From Pedobacter sp. MC2016-05 (GTDB lineage: Bacteria; Bacteroidota; Bacteroidia; Sphingobacteriales; Sphingobacteriaceae): a DNA stretch of 64,000 bases. Both the position numbers and the translations under genes were made by a program. Positions 17,601-27,261 of the stretch are shown one piece after another (within the stretch, counting starts at the first letter, position 1; each line of letters begins with the position of its first letter). The notes under the pieces were generated by a model. The model ran no database searches and was not told the DNA's origin. It was given only the letters and a program-made list of their open reading frames with translations. Location: NCBI RefSeq assembly GCF_026239735.1, contig NZ_JAPIVT010000006.1, forward strand, positions 62,001 to 126,000, in the 5' to 3' direction.

Positions 17601-19433
17601 TTACCAACCTGTATTTTGAACAATTACAGGAACTTTTTGAATTTCTCCATTTGGTATTGGCCACAGATAGTGTTTCTTTTGAAATACCCTATTTTCAACC
17701 ACCACCGGAGTAAAAAATCCTGGTGCATTTTGCGAAATGTTTAAGCCTCTAATTTGAGTATCAGTTGTTTCAGCAATCTTCCATTCTCTGGTATAGAAAT
17801 AACGGTCCCACTCAAAAGCTAACTCCACACGTCTTTCTCGGCGGATAGCTTCTCGCATATTTGCAGGAACTGCAATTGCTCCTACGCCGCTTCCATAAGG
17901 CGCTATGCCCGCTCTTGTACGGATTCTGTTTAGGTACACCAGAATATCTGGATCAGATGGATTGGATTCTTGCAATGCTTCGATATAATCCAGATAAATT
18001 TCTGCCAATCTGATCACAGTAAAAATCGGTCTACCAGTTGTCCATCCTGCAACAGTAAGGTGCTTTCTTGAAGTGTAGCCCGTTTTTGTATAGTCATTAT
18101 TCGCAATAGCACCTTTACCAGCATTACCGCTATTGGTAAAATCTGTAATGATGTTCGATTGAGGATTGATCCATTTGCGGCCACTGTAGGTAATGCTCGA
18201 GTAGAAACGAGGCTCGCGATTCACGAACATATTGCTGATTGACCTGGTCGTGTTTTGATCATTGGGATCTGGCGCCTGATAATTAGAAAATCCGTTAGCA
18301 GTATAGGTTGGATCATTTTCTATTGGTAAGCCATTTGCTGTAAAAAATGCATCAACCAGTTGTTGCGATGGAGATAAAAATGAACCGCCTTTATCACCTC
18401 CGGATGCACCGTTATGATTCGGCGCCAATGAATATTGGTAAAGCGTTACATCACCACCTCTACCAAAGATGATTTCTGAATTCCATCCATTTAAAAACAC
18501 ATCTCTTGTAGCGATAAAAGCCCTGTTGAAAGCTGTGTTTGGTAAACCAGATGGTGTTGCCGAAATATTATAGAGTGCATAGCTAGAGTAATTTGGGTTA
18601 TCTAAAAATGCTTTGGCAGCAGTAGCCAATCTCGTCCATTTCGCTACACTGTATGTTTGATTGATCAATTGTTTTCCATCTTGATTTCTCAAACCAGCGT
18701 AATCTGTGTTTCCATTAAATAACGGACGAGCGGCTGTTAGCAGTGTTTTGATTTTATAAGCATCGGCAACTGATGCTGTGATGTGACCAAAATCTTCATT
18801 TGCCTGTGGTGTAGCTGGAAGACCTGCCGCTGCAGCTGTTAACTCGTTTACCACATAATCTACACATTCATCCATCGAGTTACGTGGCTTACTAATGGCC
18901 TCAAGCGGTGCATCCGATTGAATTGGTTCATTACCCAATAAAACCACCGGGCCGTATTGTCTAATTAAATGGTAGTAATAGATCGCTCTAAGTGCTCTAG
19001 CTTCATTTAAATAACGAGTTACCAAATCGATACCGCCAATATTACAATCGGTACATTTGGCAACATTGGCCATAAATGTACTAGCCGCCTGAATACCGCG
19101 GTAATAGTTTTGCCAATGATAATTCACTTGTCCGCTGGTTGCATCCCAGGCACCGGTATTAACGTTCTCAGTAAAATTTGGTAAGGTGTAATCTGCTTCA
19201 TCAGATGCGGCTGTCCAAGGGCCACTATTGCCCAAAGCACTGGCTGAACGATCTTGATTTTGATCAGGTAAAGTTGAATAAACGTTTGCTAAAGCCTGAT
19301 CTACAGTGCTTTTTCTTTGATACTGTTGTTCGAATGTCAACCGATCATCAGGCACTTGATTCAAAAATTTCTTACAGCTGTAATTACCAATGATCAGTAA
19401 AGTTCCAACTGTATATATAAATATCTTTTTCAT
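17601..19433 (-). CDS. SusD/RagB-family outer-membrane lipoprotein
   Basis: The 610-residue product starts with a lipoprotein signal (LLIIGNYSCKKFL) and the SusD opening FLNQVPDDRLTFEQQYQ. YLNEARALRAIYYYHLIRQYGPVVLL is the TPR-like core and the C-terminus ends with the family's KKHYLWPIPNGEIQKVP and NTGW. It would bind glycan on the cell surface as partner of the SusC at 19444-22647, which ends 10 bp before it starts. It is clearly related to the SusD at 30905-32725 (VPDDRLT against VPNDRLT, same C-terminal pattern), so the two pairs in this locus are probably paralogous. A terminator follows. Confidence 0.95.
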   Translation of the reverse strand: MKKIFIYTVGTLLIIGNYSCKKFLNQVPDDRLTFEQQYQRKSTVDQALANVYSTLPDQNQDRSASALGNSGPWTAASDEADYTLPNFTENVNTGAWDATSGQVNYHWQNYYRGIQAASTFMANVAKCTDCNIGGIDLVTRYLNEARALRAIYYYHLIRQYGPVVLLGNEPIQSDAPLEAISKPRNSMDECVDYVVNELTAAAAGLPATPQANEDFGHITASVADAYKIKTLLTAARPLFNGNTDYAGLRNQDGKQLINQTYSVAKWTRLATAAKAFLDNPNYSSYALYNISATPSGLPNTAFNRAFIATRDVFLNGWNSEIIFGRGGDVTLYQYSLAPNHNGASGGDKGGSFLSPSQQLVDAFFTANGLPIENDPTYTANGFSNYQAPDPNDQNTTRSISNMFVNREPRFYSSITYSGRKWINPQSNIITDFTNSGNAGKGAIANNDYTKTGYTSRKHLTVAGWTTGRPIFTVIRLAEIYLDYIEALQESNPSDPDILVYLNRIRTRAGIAPYGSGVGAIAVPANMREAIRRERRVELAFEWDRYFYTREWKIAETTDTQIRGLNISQNAPGFFTPVVVENRVFQKKHYLWPIPNGEIQKVPVIVQNTGW

Positions 19434-19443
19434 GCTGTTATTA

Positions 19444-22400
19444 TTAAAAATTAGCGGTTAAACCCAAAGAGTAGTTAGACGTTAGTGGATAACGGGTACC
19501 ATTATTTGTGTTAAGCTCTGGATCCCAAAGTTTAAATTTACTGATGGTAAACACATTGTATCCCATGCCGTAAATTCTTAGGCGTTTGATACCTAATTTC
19601 TTGATGCCTTCTTTTAGGGTGTAACCGAAATCTGCGTTTTTCAATCTAATGAAACTGATATCGCGAAGCCACCAAGTACTCGACTGATAGTTGTTACTAT
19701 TTGTTCCGCCGTACGATAAACGAGGATAAACAGCATCTTGACGAGGGTTGGTTGGCGTCCAACGATCTGCTGCAACCGCTAACATATTGCCTAAACCACC
19801 AGAGTTTGCGAATGAAGGAATATTTAAAAGAATATCGGCATTATCCTGACCTTGGAAGAATAATCCGAAATCGAAGTTTTTGTACGTTAACGAGAAACCA
19901 AAACCATAAGTAGTACTTGGAAGATCTCCTCTACCAATAATTGTTCTATCAAATGAATCGATTTTACCATCGCCATTTAAATCCTTATATTTTATATCAC
20001 CTGGCATCAGTGTACCAAACTGCGTTGGACTTGCATTGATTTCTGCCTGACTATCGAACAATTTTTCGGCGATATAACCTACACGTGTAGCTGCCAACAC
20101 ATTAAATCCACGTTGTTCCATCCATGGGTAAGCTTGTGGCGCCTGATCGTTTTCAATTACTTTATCTTTATTAAAAGTAACGTTAGCTCTTAAATTTAAG
20201 CCCCAATCTTGCCCCAACTGTGCATCATATTGAATCGTTCCATCGATACCTTTATTTTCTACCACACCGAGGTTTCCAATTGGCGTGTTCGCCAGGCCAA
20301 TGTAATTTGGCACTGTTCCTCTGGTAATGAACTGATTTTTTCTCCTCTCCTGAAAGAAATCGACAATTAATGATAGGTTATTGTTAAATGTTTTTAATTC
20401 GAATCCTAAATCCTGTTTACGTGTTTCAGCCCAGGTTACATCTACACCATAAGCCGTTACCCCTAAACCACCCGGAGAAATGGCTCCATTTTGACCGAAA
20501 GTATAACCGCTTGCACTGCCAACCTTGGTTAAATAATAAAAACGTTGACTTTCATCATTTACGTAGTTTCCGCCACTTCCACCACTACCTACAATACCAT
20601 CAGAATAGCGGAATTTAACCATTTGGATTGCATCTTTTAATGGCTCAAAGAATTTCTCGTTTGATAATAGCCATCCCAAACCAAATGCAGGGAAAAATCC
20701 GTAGCGTTTATCTGGCGCAAAGTTTTCAGAACCATTATAACCCACGTTTGCTTCAAAGAAATACTTATCATCATAAGCATAAGTAGCACGACTGGCAATG
20801 CCTTGTAAACGATATGGGAGCGAAAGCGTTAAGTTACCCGCGAACGGCGTAGTGTTATCGTTTTGGTTATACAATAATAAACCCGTTACGGCATGTTTAC
20901 CAAAAGTACGGTTGTAATTAATAGCAGCCTCCACGTATATTTTCTTATCTCCACCATTGCCAATACCATAATTTAAAAATTCCTGACCTTGAAGGATCAA
21001 CCCATATTTGTAACCCGAAGCTGGATTTCCAGGTACGATATATGGATCGTTAGGATTAATTCTATACAAACTTTCTCTTCTGGTTCTGTTCACCGAACTA
21101 TTGGTATTCACATCAAAAGAGAACATGGTTGTAGCTGATAAACCCGGAGTAATTTCTTTTAAATCCTGAGTTAAACGGATGTTCGAATAAAGCTGAGTAC
21201 TGTATCCTACTCTATATCCATTTCTGGTTACATCACCATAAGGGTTACGTTGATCGGCCTGTGGACTGATTCCTGGCAAACTTCCGTTTGGATATAATAT
21301 CGGGAATGACGTTGGATTAATTAGAAACGCCTGGTTAAAAATATCTTGTGCCAGCAAGTTACTTGGATAACTGGTTTGCGCCAAAATCCCTTTAATCCCT
21401 AGATCCAACTTAGTAGTACCGGTAATATCCCAGTTTAAATTAGCACTTACATTATAGCGTTCAAAATTTTGTTTAGCAGCATCGTTTACGGCCTCATCGG
21501 TTTTAAATAAACCATTTTCGCCATAATAACCTAATGAAACATAATATTTTGCATTACTTACACCACCAGATAAGTTGGCGGTAACCGATCTGTTTCTACC
21601 AAAATCCCTGTAAATGGCATCAAACCAGTCAACGTTTGGATAGAGAATTGGATCTGCACCCGATTGCGTTTTTTGGATGGCATCAATGGAGTATGCTGGC
21701 GTAAAAGCACCTGCAGCACCAGCTCTTAAATAGTCAGAATATTTGGCTTCGTTGGCTAAATTCATATAATCTACCCCATCAATCAAATCTGGTTTTTTAG
21801 TGAACCGGCTAATGCCTTCATAATACTCCACATTGATACGAGGGGCGCCAATCTTACCTTGTTTGGTATTGATCAAGATTACCCCATTTGCACCGCGAAT
21901 ACCGTATACGGCAGTTGCAGCAGCATCTTTTAGTACAGTGAAGTTTTCTACATCATACACACTGATATCATTTAGGTTACGGTTTGGAACCCCATCAATA
22001 ATTACCAGCGGACCTCTATCATTTGCGGTTAAAGAGGATACCCCACGAATAAAAATATCCGATCCGGTAGCACCAGGCTCACCATTTCTGGATACGTTTA
22101 CCACACCCGGGATACGACCAGCCAACAGCTGACTCATACTGGAAACCGGTTGTCTTAGTTCTGATGCTTTAACTGATGACTGTGCACCAACTAAACTTTC
22201 CTTTTTCTGCGTACCGAAACCTACAATTGCAACCTCTTGCAAATCAGCTCCTGTAGTTTCTTTTAAGCGAATATCTAGTACTGTCTGGCTTCCTACTGTA
22301 ATTTCCTGAGTATCGTAACCCACATAAGTAATAACAAGTACAGTATTTTGATCTGGCACTGTTATAGTAAAAGCACCATTTACATCGGCTGCAGCACTAA

Positions 22401-22647
22401 TAGATGCGCCCTTTACTTTAACTCCTGCGCCTGGTAATGGCAAACCAGCAGCATCTTTAATAATACCGCGGATCACGATATCGGCTTTGGCTTGCGATAG
22501 CAAAATCGAACTGTTTATTTTAATAGCAGATGCGTTGGCTGTAGCATATAAACCGCTGCTCAAAGCCAATGCAACTGCAATAGCCTTGGAAGCAAAATTT
22601 TTAAACCTGAGCTTACCCTCCGTTAAATTTGTAAGTTTTTTCATCAT
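19444..22647 (-). CDS. SusC/RagA-family TonB-linked outer-membrane transporter
   Basis: The 1067-residue product has a signal region in its first 43 residues, a carboxypeptidase-regulatory-like domain from about 58 (IRGIIKDAAGLPLPGAGV), then a plug with LQEVAIVGFGTQKKESLVGA, FIRGVSSLTANDRGPLVIIDG and VLKDAAATAVYGIRGANGVI, and a beta-barrel ending in Phe. It imports oligosaccharide with its SusD partner. It lies 28 bp after the F5/8C lipoprotein gene, so the three genes form an operon whose leader carries two LacI-type palindromes. It is a close relative of the SusC at 32738-35923 (shared AVYGIRGANGVI/AVYGVRGANGVI and WDPELNTN endings), suggesting related substrates. Confidence 0.95.
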   Translation of the reverse strand: MMKKLTNLTEGKLRFKNFASKAIAVALALSSGLYATANASAIKINSSILLSQAKADIVIRGIIKDAAGLPLPGAGVKVKGASISAAADVNGAFTITVPDQNTVLVITYVGYDTQEITVGSQTVLDIRLKETTGADLQEVAIVGFGTQKKESLVGAQSSVKASELRQPVSSMSQLLAGRIPGVVNVSRNGEPGATGSDIFIRGVSSLTANDRGPLVIIDGVPNRNLNDISVYDVENFTVLKDAAATAVYGIRGANGVILINTKQGKIGAPRINVEYYEGISRFTKKPDLIDGVDYMNLANEAKYSDYLRAGAAGAFTPAYSIDAIQKTQSGADPILYPNVDWFDAIYRDFGRNRSVTANLSGGVSNAKYYVSLGYYGENGLFKTDEAVNDAAKQNFERYNVSANLNWDITGTTKLDLGIKGILAQTSYPSNLLAQDIFNQAFLINPTSFPILYPNGSLPGISPQADQRNPYGDVTRNGYRVGYSTQLYSNIRLTQDLKEITPGLSATTMFSFDVNTNSSVNRTRRESLYRINPNDPYIVPGNPASGYKYGLILQGQEFLNYGIGNGGDKKIYVEAAINYNRTFGKHAVTGLLLYNQNDNTTPFAGNLTLSLPYRLQGIASRATYAYDDKYFFEANVGYNGSENFAPDKRYGFFPAFGLGWLLSNEKFFEPLKDAIQMVKFRYSDGIVGSGGSGGNYVNDESQRFYYLTKVGSASGYTFGQNGAISPGGLGVTAYGVDVTWAETRKQDLGFELKTFNNNLSLIVDFFQERRKNQFITRGTVPNYIGLANTPIGNLGVVENKGIDGTIQYDAQLGQDWGLNLRANVTFNKDKVIENDQAPQAYPWMEQRGFNVLAATRVGYIAEKLFDSQAEINASPTQFGTLMPGDIKYKDLNGDGKIDSFDRTIIGRGDLPSTTYGFGFSLTYKNFDFGLFFQGQDNADILLNIPSFANSGGLGNMLAVAADRWTPTNPRQDAVYPRLSYGGTNSNNYQSSTWWLRDISFIRLKNADFGYTLKEGIKKLGIKRLRIYGMGYNVFTISKFKLWDPELNTNNGTRYPLTSNYSLGLTANF

Positions 22648-22675
22648 AATTTTTTGTTAGTATAAATAGTTCAGG

Positions 22676-23236
22676 TTATTGTTGTTCTTCAGGTACTTCA
22701 ATTAAACGCCATTCTGATAACTGGAAAAGCGAACCACTCCCAACAGCAGAAATGCTGATGCGATAATGATTATAAAGCACTTTGTTTTTAAAGCTGTAAG
22801 TTTTCGTCAGGTTACGACCAGAAAATGTTTCGCCAGTTCTGGTATCTAAATCAACCCAAGTGGTTCCATCTGTAGATCCACTAAACTTCCAATCTTTCGG
22901 ATCTCTGCCAGGTGCGTCGCCACCAGATGTTAAGGTGTAAGAAGCCACTTGTTGAGGTGATGGAAAAGATAATTGCATGTAGAAATTAGTCTGATAGGGA
23001 TTGATTAAAAATTTCGAATTGAAATCGTTATCAATCACTTTTGCAGATCCTTCGCCTCCTGAGGATCCGGCGCCATTTTCGATGTTTACCGTTAGTATTG
23101 CTTTCGCGGTAACATCTACTTTAGCCTTCCAAGTAAAAAGATCGACGGTAGGATATTCCTCCTTACCACACCCAAGAAGCAGGGTAAATACTGCAATAAG
23201 GCAGAAAGCTTTCTTGGCATTTTGAAAAAAAATCAT
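22676..23236 (-). CDS. Lipoprotein with F5/8 type C (discoidin/CBM32-like) domain
   Basis: The 186-residue product has a lipoprotein signal (LIAVFTLLLGCGKEEYP, Cys23) and one domain from about residue 50 resembling F5/8 type C: GSAKVIDNDFNSKFLI, YMQLSFPSPQQVASYTLTSG, DPKDWKFSGSTDGTTWVDLDTR and a C-terminal YRISISAVGSGSLFQLSEWRL. This fold binds carbohydrate in many surface proteins. It probably acts as an accessory surface glycan-binding protein like SusE/SusF, but it is placed before susC instead of after susD. It is the first gene of its operon, with a long leader that has two LacI-type palindromes. Confidence 0.85.
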   Translation of the reverse strand: MIFFQNAKKAFCLIAVFTLLLGCGKEEYPTVDLFTWKAKVDVTAKAILTVNIENGAGSSGGEGSAKVIDNDFNSKFLINPYQTNFYMQLSFPSPQQVASYTLTSGGDAPGRDPKDWKFSGSTDGTTWVDLDTRTGETFSGRNLTKTYSFKNKVLYNHYRISISAVGSGSLFQLSEWRLIEVPEEQQ

Positions 23237-23808
23237 AATTAATAAAATTAAAATTGTTAGTTGGTTGCGTATGAGAATACAGCAGATAAAACCTTTTGCA
23301 GAATTTTTAAGAATTTAGCACGCAAACTTCGTCTACATGAATACATTACATGGTTCATTAGCTTTATTGCTATTTCTAATGTAAAAAGTATTCAATCAAA
23401 AATTACTTACCCCGATATCAAGTACCTTGATGATGATTTTTCTTGTTAGTCAAATCCATCTGGCTCTACTTGTCAGGCAGTTTATTTTAAGGGTTAAGAT
23501 ATACCATAACATCACTAATCTTTTACTATTAATGAGTGTTGATAATTACTGATTTTCTGTAGTTTGTTTGGTAACGTCTTAAATAAGAATCTGATTTAGG
23601 TAATTTTATCGCCATATCATTCGAGATGTTAGTTATGCATCTCTACAATCCTTCTTGCTGGAAAAAGAATTGCGATCGTTCATCCTTATCAGGGAAATGG
23701 TGTGAGTTTGGTTTTTTTCATATTGGTTGGCTTAGGTTGTTGGTTAAATTATATTAAGCTTACTATTGGAACAGGGATACATGTTAAAGAATACATACTA
23801 AAACATGC

Positions 23809-23820
23809 TAAAACGTTTTA
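23809..23820. promoter_or_regulatory. Candidate LacI-family operator, perfect palindrome
   Basis: TAAAACGTTTTA, preceded by a half-site-like CTAAAACATG and followed by GTATAAAT. It lies 573 bp before the F5/8C lipoprotein gene and is 73 bp centre to centre from the next copy. Confidence 0.72.
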
Positions 23821-23881
23821 GTATAAATCTCTAAAAAAAACCCGCACATTAAGGGCGGAGATTTAATAAATCGAATAATGC

Positions 23882-23893
23882 TAAAACGTTTTA
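23882..23893. promoter_or_regulatory. Candidate LacI-family operator, perfect palindrome
   Basis: Second TAAAACGTTTTA in the same leader. The 73-bp centre spacing is close to seven helical turns, which would put two bound dimers on the same face of DNA. Confidence 0.72.
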
Positions 23894-24026
23894 TTACCCC
23901 AATAATAAGCACTTTAAGAGTTTTTGCAAAGTCAAATATTTGTTACAATGAAGAAATAAAGCTTTAAATGAGATTTTACCTAATAAAACCTCGTTAAGTT
24001 GTACTATTTCCTTGTTATTCCAAGAT

Positions 24027-24914
24027 TTATGAGTTTATAGAGTTAAACTTTTCATCGCAACAGCTTGCTGCACCAATTAAAGCTGCATGCTCTTTCAATT
24101 CTGAAATTTTGATAGCCGCATGAATGCCATTCCCTTTTAAAGTTGCAATAAGTTCAGGCGAAAATTCATTAAATGCCTGAGCAATGTTTCCTCCAATGAT
24201 TACCGTATCAATTTTATTTTTATTGATAATTGGAATTAAAAATTGTGCAAGATTATAACCAAACTCCATAAAAACCTGAGTAGCTAGATGATCAGTTTTG
24301 ACTGCTTCTACCAATTCCTTTACGCCATCTAGATTAATTCCACTTAAATGTTTGTACCTTTTTACAAACCAACGTGTTGCCAGATAATCTTCAGCGATAC
24401 CATCTAAAAATGATGAGTTCCATAAATCAGCATCGGTTGCTTTCTGGTTGATACAAATGGATGAACCTAAGCCAGTACCTAATGTTAGGCCTAAAACATT
24501 CGCATTGCCTTTTGCTGCTCCCGCAAATACCTCTCCCTGCAAAAAGCCTGCAGCATCATTAATAAAATGAATATGATCAGCAGGAATATCAAGACGGCCA
24601 GCTAATTCATCTTTCACATTTATTTGATAAAGCGCCTTAAATTTATCTTGATCTTTTATAAGTGAAATGCCATTCTCATAATCAAACGGACCTGGCATAG
24701 CAATTCCAACAAACCTTGAATCTTTTGCAACACTATCAAAAGCATCATTAATAATTTCTACCCAAGCCTTTAAAATAACTTCTTTACCCTCTTGTGAGTT
24801 GACAGCACTACGTTTAATTGAATTCGTAATTAAGCTTCTCGTTTCTAAATCTATCAGTGCGGCCGTAATATGCGAACCGCCAATATCGACACCTAATGCC
24901 ACAGGCTTTTCCAT
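24027..24914 (-). CDS. ROK-family sugar kinase, atypical (no zinc motif)
   Basis: The 295-residue product has the ROK/hexokinase-type ATP site LGVDIGGSHITAALID at the N-terminus, the likely catalytic Asp120 in FINDAAGFLQGE, the GLTLGTGLGSSI loop and a C-terminal VIIGGNIAQAF. The zinc-binding CxCGxxGCxE and the GxEIGH-type segment of classic ROK proteins are missing; that place reads INQKATDADLWNSSFLDGI. It is cytosolic and probably phosphorylates a hexose freed by the locus, mannose being the best guess from context. It is the last gene of the operon beginning at 38461, 57 bp after the second GH92, with an imperfect operator-like site in that gap. Confidence 0.85.
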   Translation of the reverse strand: MEKPVALGVDIGGSHITAALIDLETRSLITNSIKRSAVNSQEGKEVILKAWVEIINDAFDSVAKDSRFVGIAMPGPFDYENGISLIKDQDKFKALYQINVKDELAGRLDIPADHIHFINDAAGFLQGEVFAGAAKGNANVLGLTLGTGLGSSICINQKATDADLWNSSFLDGIAEDYLATRWFVKRYKHLSGINLDGVKELVEAVKTDHLATQVFMEFGYNLAQFLIPIINKNKIDTVIIGGNIAQAFNEFSPELIATLKGNGIHAAIKISELKEHAALIGAASCCDEKFNSINS

Positions 24915-24959
24915 TCTTTTCTCTATATTTCTGTAAAAATAATCATTTCTAGCTATTAC

Positions 24960-24971
24960 TAAAACGTTAAA
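24960..24971. promoter_or_regulatory. Imperfect LacI-type operator-like site before the ROK kinase
   Basis: TAAAACGTTAAA: the left half and centre match the TAAAACGTTTTA palindrome, the right half does not. It sits 45 bp before the kinase start, in a gap where an internal promoter could lie. Confidence 0.35.
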
Positions 24972-27239
24972 CTAATTAGTTAACGAAAATGGCTTATCAG
25001 CTTTCAATAAACCTCTATTTAAATCAGGCTTGTTACTCATTTCCAGTTTTATTATACCACCATTAATTAAATCCTGGTGTGTTATAAAATTTCGGGTGTA
25101 TGTTTTACCATTTAACGTTGCCGATTTGATATACACATTTGTTGCGCTGTTCTCTGGCGCTTCAATAATAAATTGTTTGCCATTCTCTAGGTTAATAGTT
25201 GTTCTCTTAAACATCGGACTGCCAAAAACATATTCGCCTGTTCCGGGTGTAACGCTGTAAAAACCCAGTGCACTTAATACATACCAAGATGAGGTCTGTC
25301 CCTGATCTTCGTCGCCCGGATAACCATTTTCAGTTGCATTGTAGAGCTTGCTCATCACCTCACGGGCGTGAAACTGTGCTTTCCAAGGTTGGTTGGCATA
25401 ATTATACAGATATACCATGTGCTGAATGGGCTGGTTTCCATGCGCATATTGACCCATGTTTGCCATCACCATCTCTGTCATTTCGTGAATCATACCGCCG
25501 TATGTACCCACTTTTATATCATTAGGCTGCGAAAATACGGAATCTAACTTAGCAACAAAATTTTCATTTCCCCCTATCATGTTGATCAGGCCTTTTGTAT
25601 CTTGAAAAACCGACCATTGCCAGTGCCAGGCATTACCTTCGGTAAAAGGCCCACCCCACTCAATAGGATCGAAATTCGGTGTCCATTTCCCATTTGAATC
25701 TTTGCCTCTCATAAACCGAGTAGCAGGATCGTAAACATTTTTATAATTATACATCTGGCGCTCAAAAATATCCATGTAAAACTTATTTCCCGTCATTTTA
25801 GCCAGTTCATATCCACAATAATCATCGTATGCATACTCTAATGTTTTAGCAGTTGCTTCGCGATATTTTGGATAGGGCACATAACCCAATTGATAGTAGT
25901 CACGCCAACCGTCACGGCCATTTGCCGGCCCCCAAGGCCCTTTATTGGTCGCTTCGTGAAAGTAGGCTTCCAATGCTTTTTTCGGATCAAAACTGCGTAA
26001 ACCTTTGGCCCATGCATCCGTAAATAGAGAAATGGCATGGTTCCCGATCATACTTCCAGCCTCACTTGGAAAAGACCAGGATGGCAACCAACCACATTGT
26101 TCGTAAGCTTCAATCATGGCCTGCATGTATCGGCCATGCATTTCAGGATGAAGTAAAGTATTTAGCGGGAACTGCGCCCTAAAAGTATCCCAAAAACCCG
26201 TGTCGGTGTACATATAACCTGCATGTACCGTTCCATCGTAAGGACTAAAATAATGCGGTTTGCCACTTGCATCTATCTCGTAAAATTTTCGTGAGAAAAG
26301 GCTGGCACGGAAAAAACACGAATAAAACGTTTCCATGTGGGCTTGCGTTCCACCTTCTACCACAATTTTATTTAACGATTTATTCCATACGGCAGCACCT
26401 TTTGCCTTTGTTTGCTCCAAAGTTTTGTCGGCACCTAATTCGGTTTTTAAGTTTAACTCTGCTTGCGCTAAGCTGATATAAGAGGAAGCCGTTTTAACCT
26501 GCACCTTGGCACCTGCTTTAAATTCTATATAGGCGCCTTTCCCCAATCCATTAGCAAACGTCGAATCTGCTTTAACCGTATTCCCTTTATTTTCCCAAGT
26601 GCCATACGCCTTTATCGGCTGATCAAATTTTAATACGAAATAACTTTTCCAGCCTTTTTTGAAGCCTTCGCCATTGTTTACATAACCCGTTATTTTGTTT
26701 TCCTTCGGATAAATCTGAACGCCGCTTAACCTGGTGTAGCCATCAAGAATTAAAAAGCTTTTTTTGCCTTTGGGATAAGTGAAACGTAAATGTGCCCCAC
26801 GTTCTGACGGAGAAATTTCGGTTGTAATTTTGTTATCAAACGTAACTTTGTAATAATTTGGCTTTGCGATTTCATCCGCATGAGCAAACTTCTTTTCCCT
26901 TTTATTTTCATCAACTACTAACTCATCTATCATCGGCATCAAAGAAAAAACCGCATAATCTCTACTCCATGAACTACATTGGTGTGCTTGCTGAAATCCT
27001 CTGATTTTATCTTTAAAATACTGATATTTCCATCCATCGCCATTTCTTCCGGTTTGAGGCGTCCACGTATGCATGCCGAAAGGCAAAGCCGTGGTTGGAT
27101 AAGTATTGCCTCTTGTCAATTCGTGCTTGGAATTGGTTCCTTGCAGGGTGTTTACATAATTAACCAAATCTTTTTGCTGTGCCAATAACCCTTTGGCTGC
27201 AACGCAAATTAAAATGGTAGTTAAAAATTTGAGTTTCAT
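24972..27239 (-). CDS. GH92 exo-alpha-mannosidase, secreted (second copy)
   Basis: I start at 27239 (MKLKFLTTILICVAAKGLLAQQ), a clean signal peptide; the frame is open 14 codons further up, but that part runs into an intergenic repeat. The 755-residue product has the GH92 beta-sandwich (TYPTTALPFGMHTWTPQTG) and alpha/alpha barrel. Counting from this start, catalytic residues fall at Glu534 (FTEGNAW), His585-Glu586 (IHEMTE) and Asp643/Asp645 (GDEDQGQTSSWY), one position off the remembered BT3990 numbers. It removes terminal mannose. It differs from the GH92 at 12517 in its substrate-facing segment (HQCSSWSRDY against HQPSPWMNDY), so the two may prefer different linkages or contexts. It lies between the TIM-barrel gene and the ROK kinase. 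Confidence 0.94.
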   Translation of the reverse strand: MKLKFLTTILICVAAKGLLAQQKDLVNYVNTLQGTNSKHELTRGNTYPTTALPFGMHTWTPQTGRNGDGWKYQYFKDKIRGFQQAHQCSSWSRDYAVFSLMPMIDELVVDENKREKKFAHADEIAKPNYYKVTFDNKITTEISPSERGAHLRFTYPKGKKSFLILDGYTRLSGVQIYPKENKITGYVNNGEGFKKGWKSYFVLKFDQPIKAYGTWENKGNTVKADSTFANGLGKGAYIEFKAGAKVQVKTASSYISLAQAELNLKTELGADKTLEQTKAKGAAVWNKSLNKIVVEGGTQAHMETFYSCFFRASLFSRKFYEIDASGKPHYFSPYDGTVHAGYMYTDTGFWDTFRAQFPLNTLLHPEMHGRYMQAMIEAYEQCGWLPSWSFPSEAGSMIGNHAISLFTDAWAKGLRSFDPKKALEAYFHEATNKGPWGPANGRDGWRDYYQLGYVPYPKYREATAKTLEYAYDDYCGYELAKMTGNKFYMDIFERQMYNYKNVYDPATRFMRGKDSNGKWTPNFDPIEWGGPFTEGNAWHWQWSVFQDTKGLINMIGGNENFVAKLDSVFSQPNDIKVGTYGGMIHEMTEMVMANMGQYAHGNQPIQHMVYLYNYANQPWKAQFHAREVMSKLYNATENGYPGDEDQGQTSSWYVLSALGFYSVTPGTGEYVFGSPMFKRTTINLENGKQFIIEAPENSATNVYIKSATLNGKTYTRNFITHQDLINGGIIKLEMSNKPDLNRGLLKADKPFSLTN

Positions 27240-27261
27240 TTGTGTGTGTTTGTTTTTACTA

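Larger units (their letters stand above)
23237..24026. other. Long intergenic leader with two LacI-type palindromes
   Basis: About 790 bp between the ROK kinase stop and the F5/8C lipoprotein start. It is very AT-rich. The only clear elements are the two operator palindromes at 23809 and 23882. No terminator hairpin with T-run was seen for the kinase gene, and no reliable TAnnTTTG promoter match was found. A 62-codon frame on the plus strand (23261-23449) looks random. Confidence 0.6.

Noticed and set aside
23261..23449. 62-codon open frame on the plus strand in the long leader
   Set aside because: No family pattern or start context; chance frame in AT-rich DNA.
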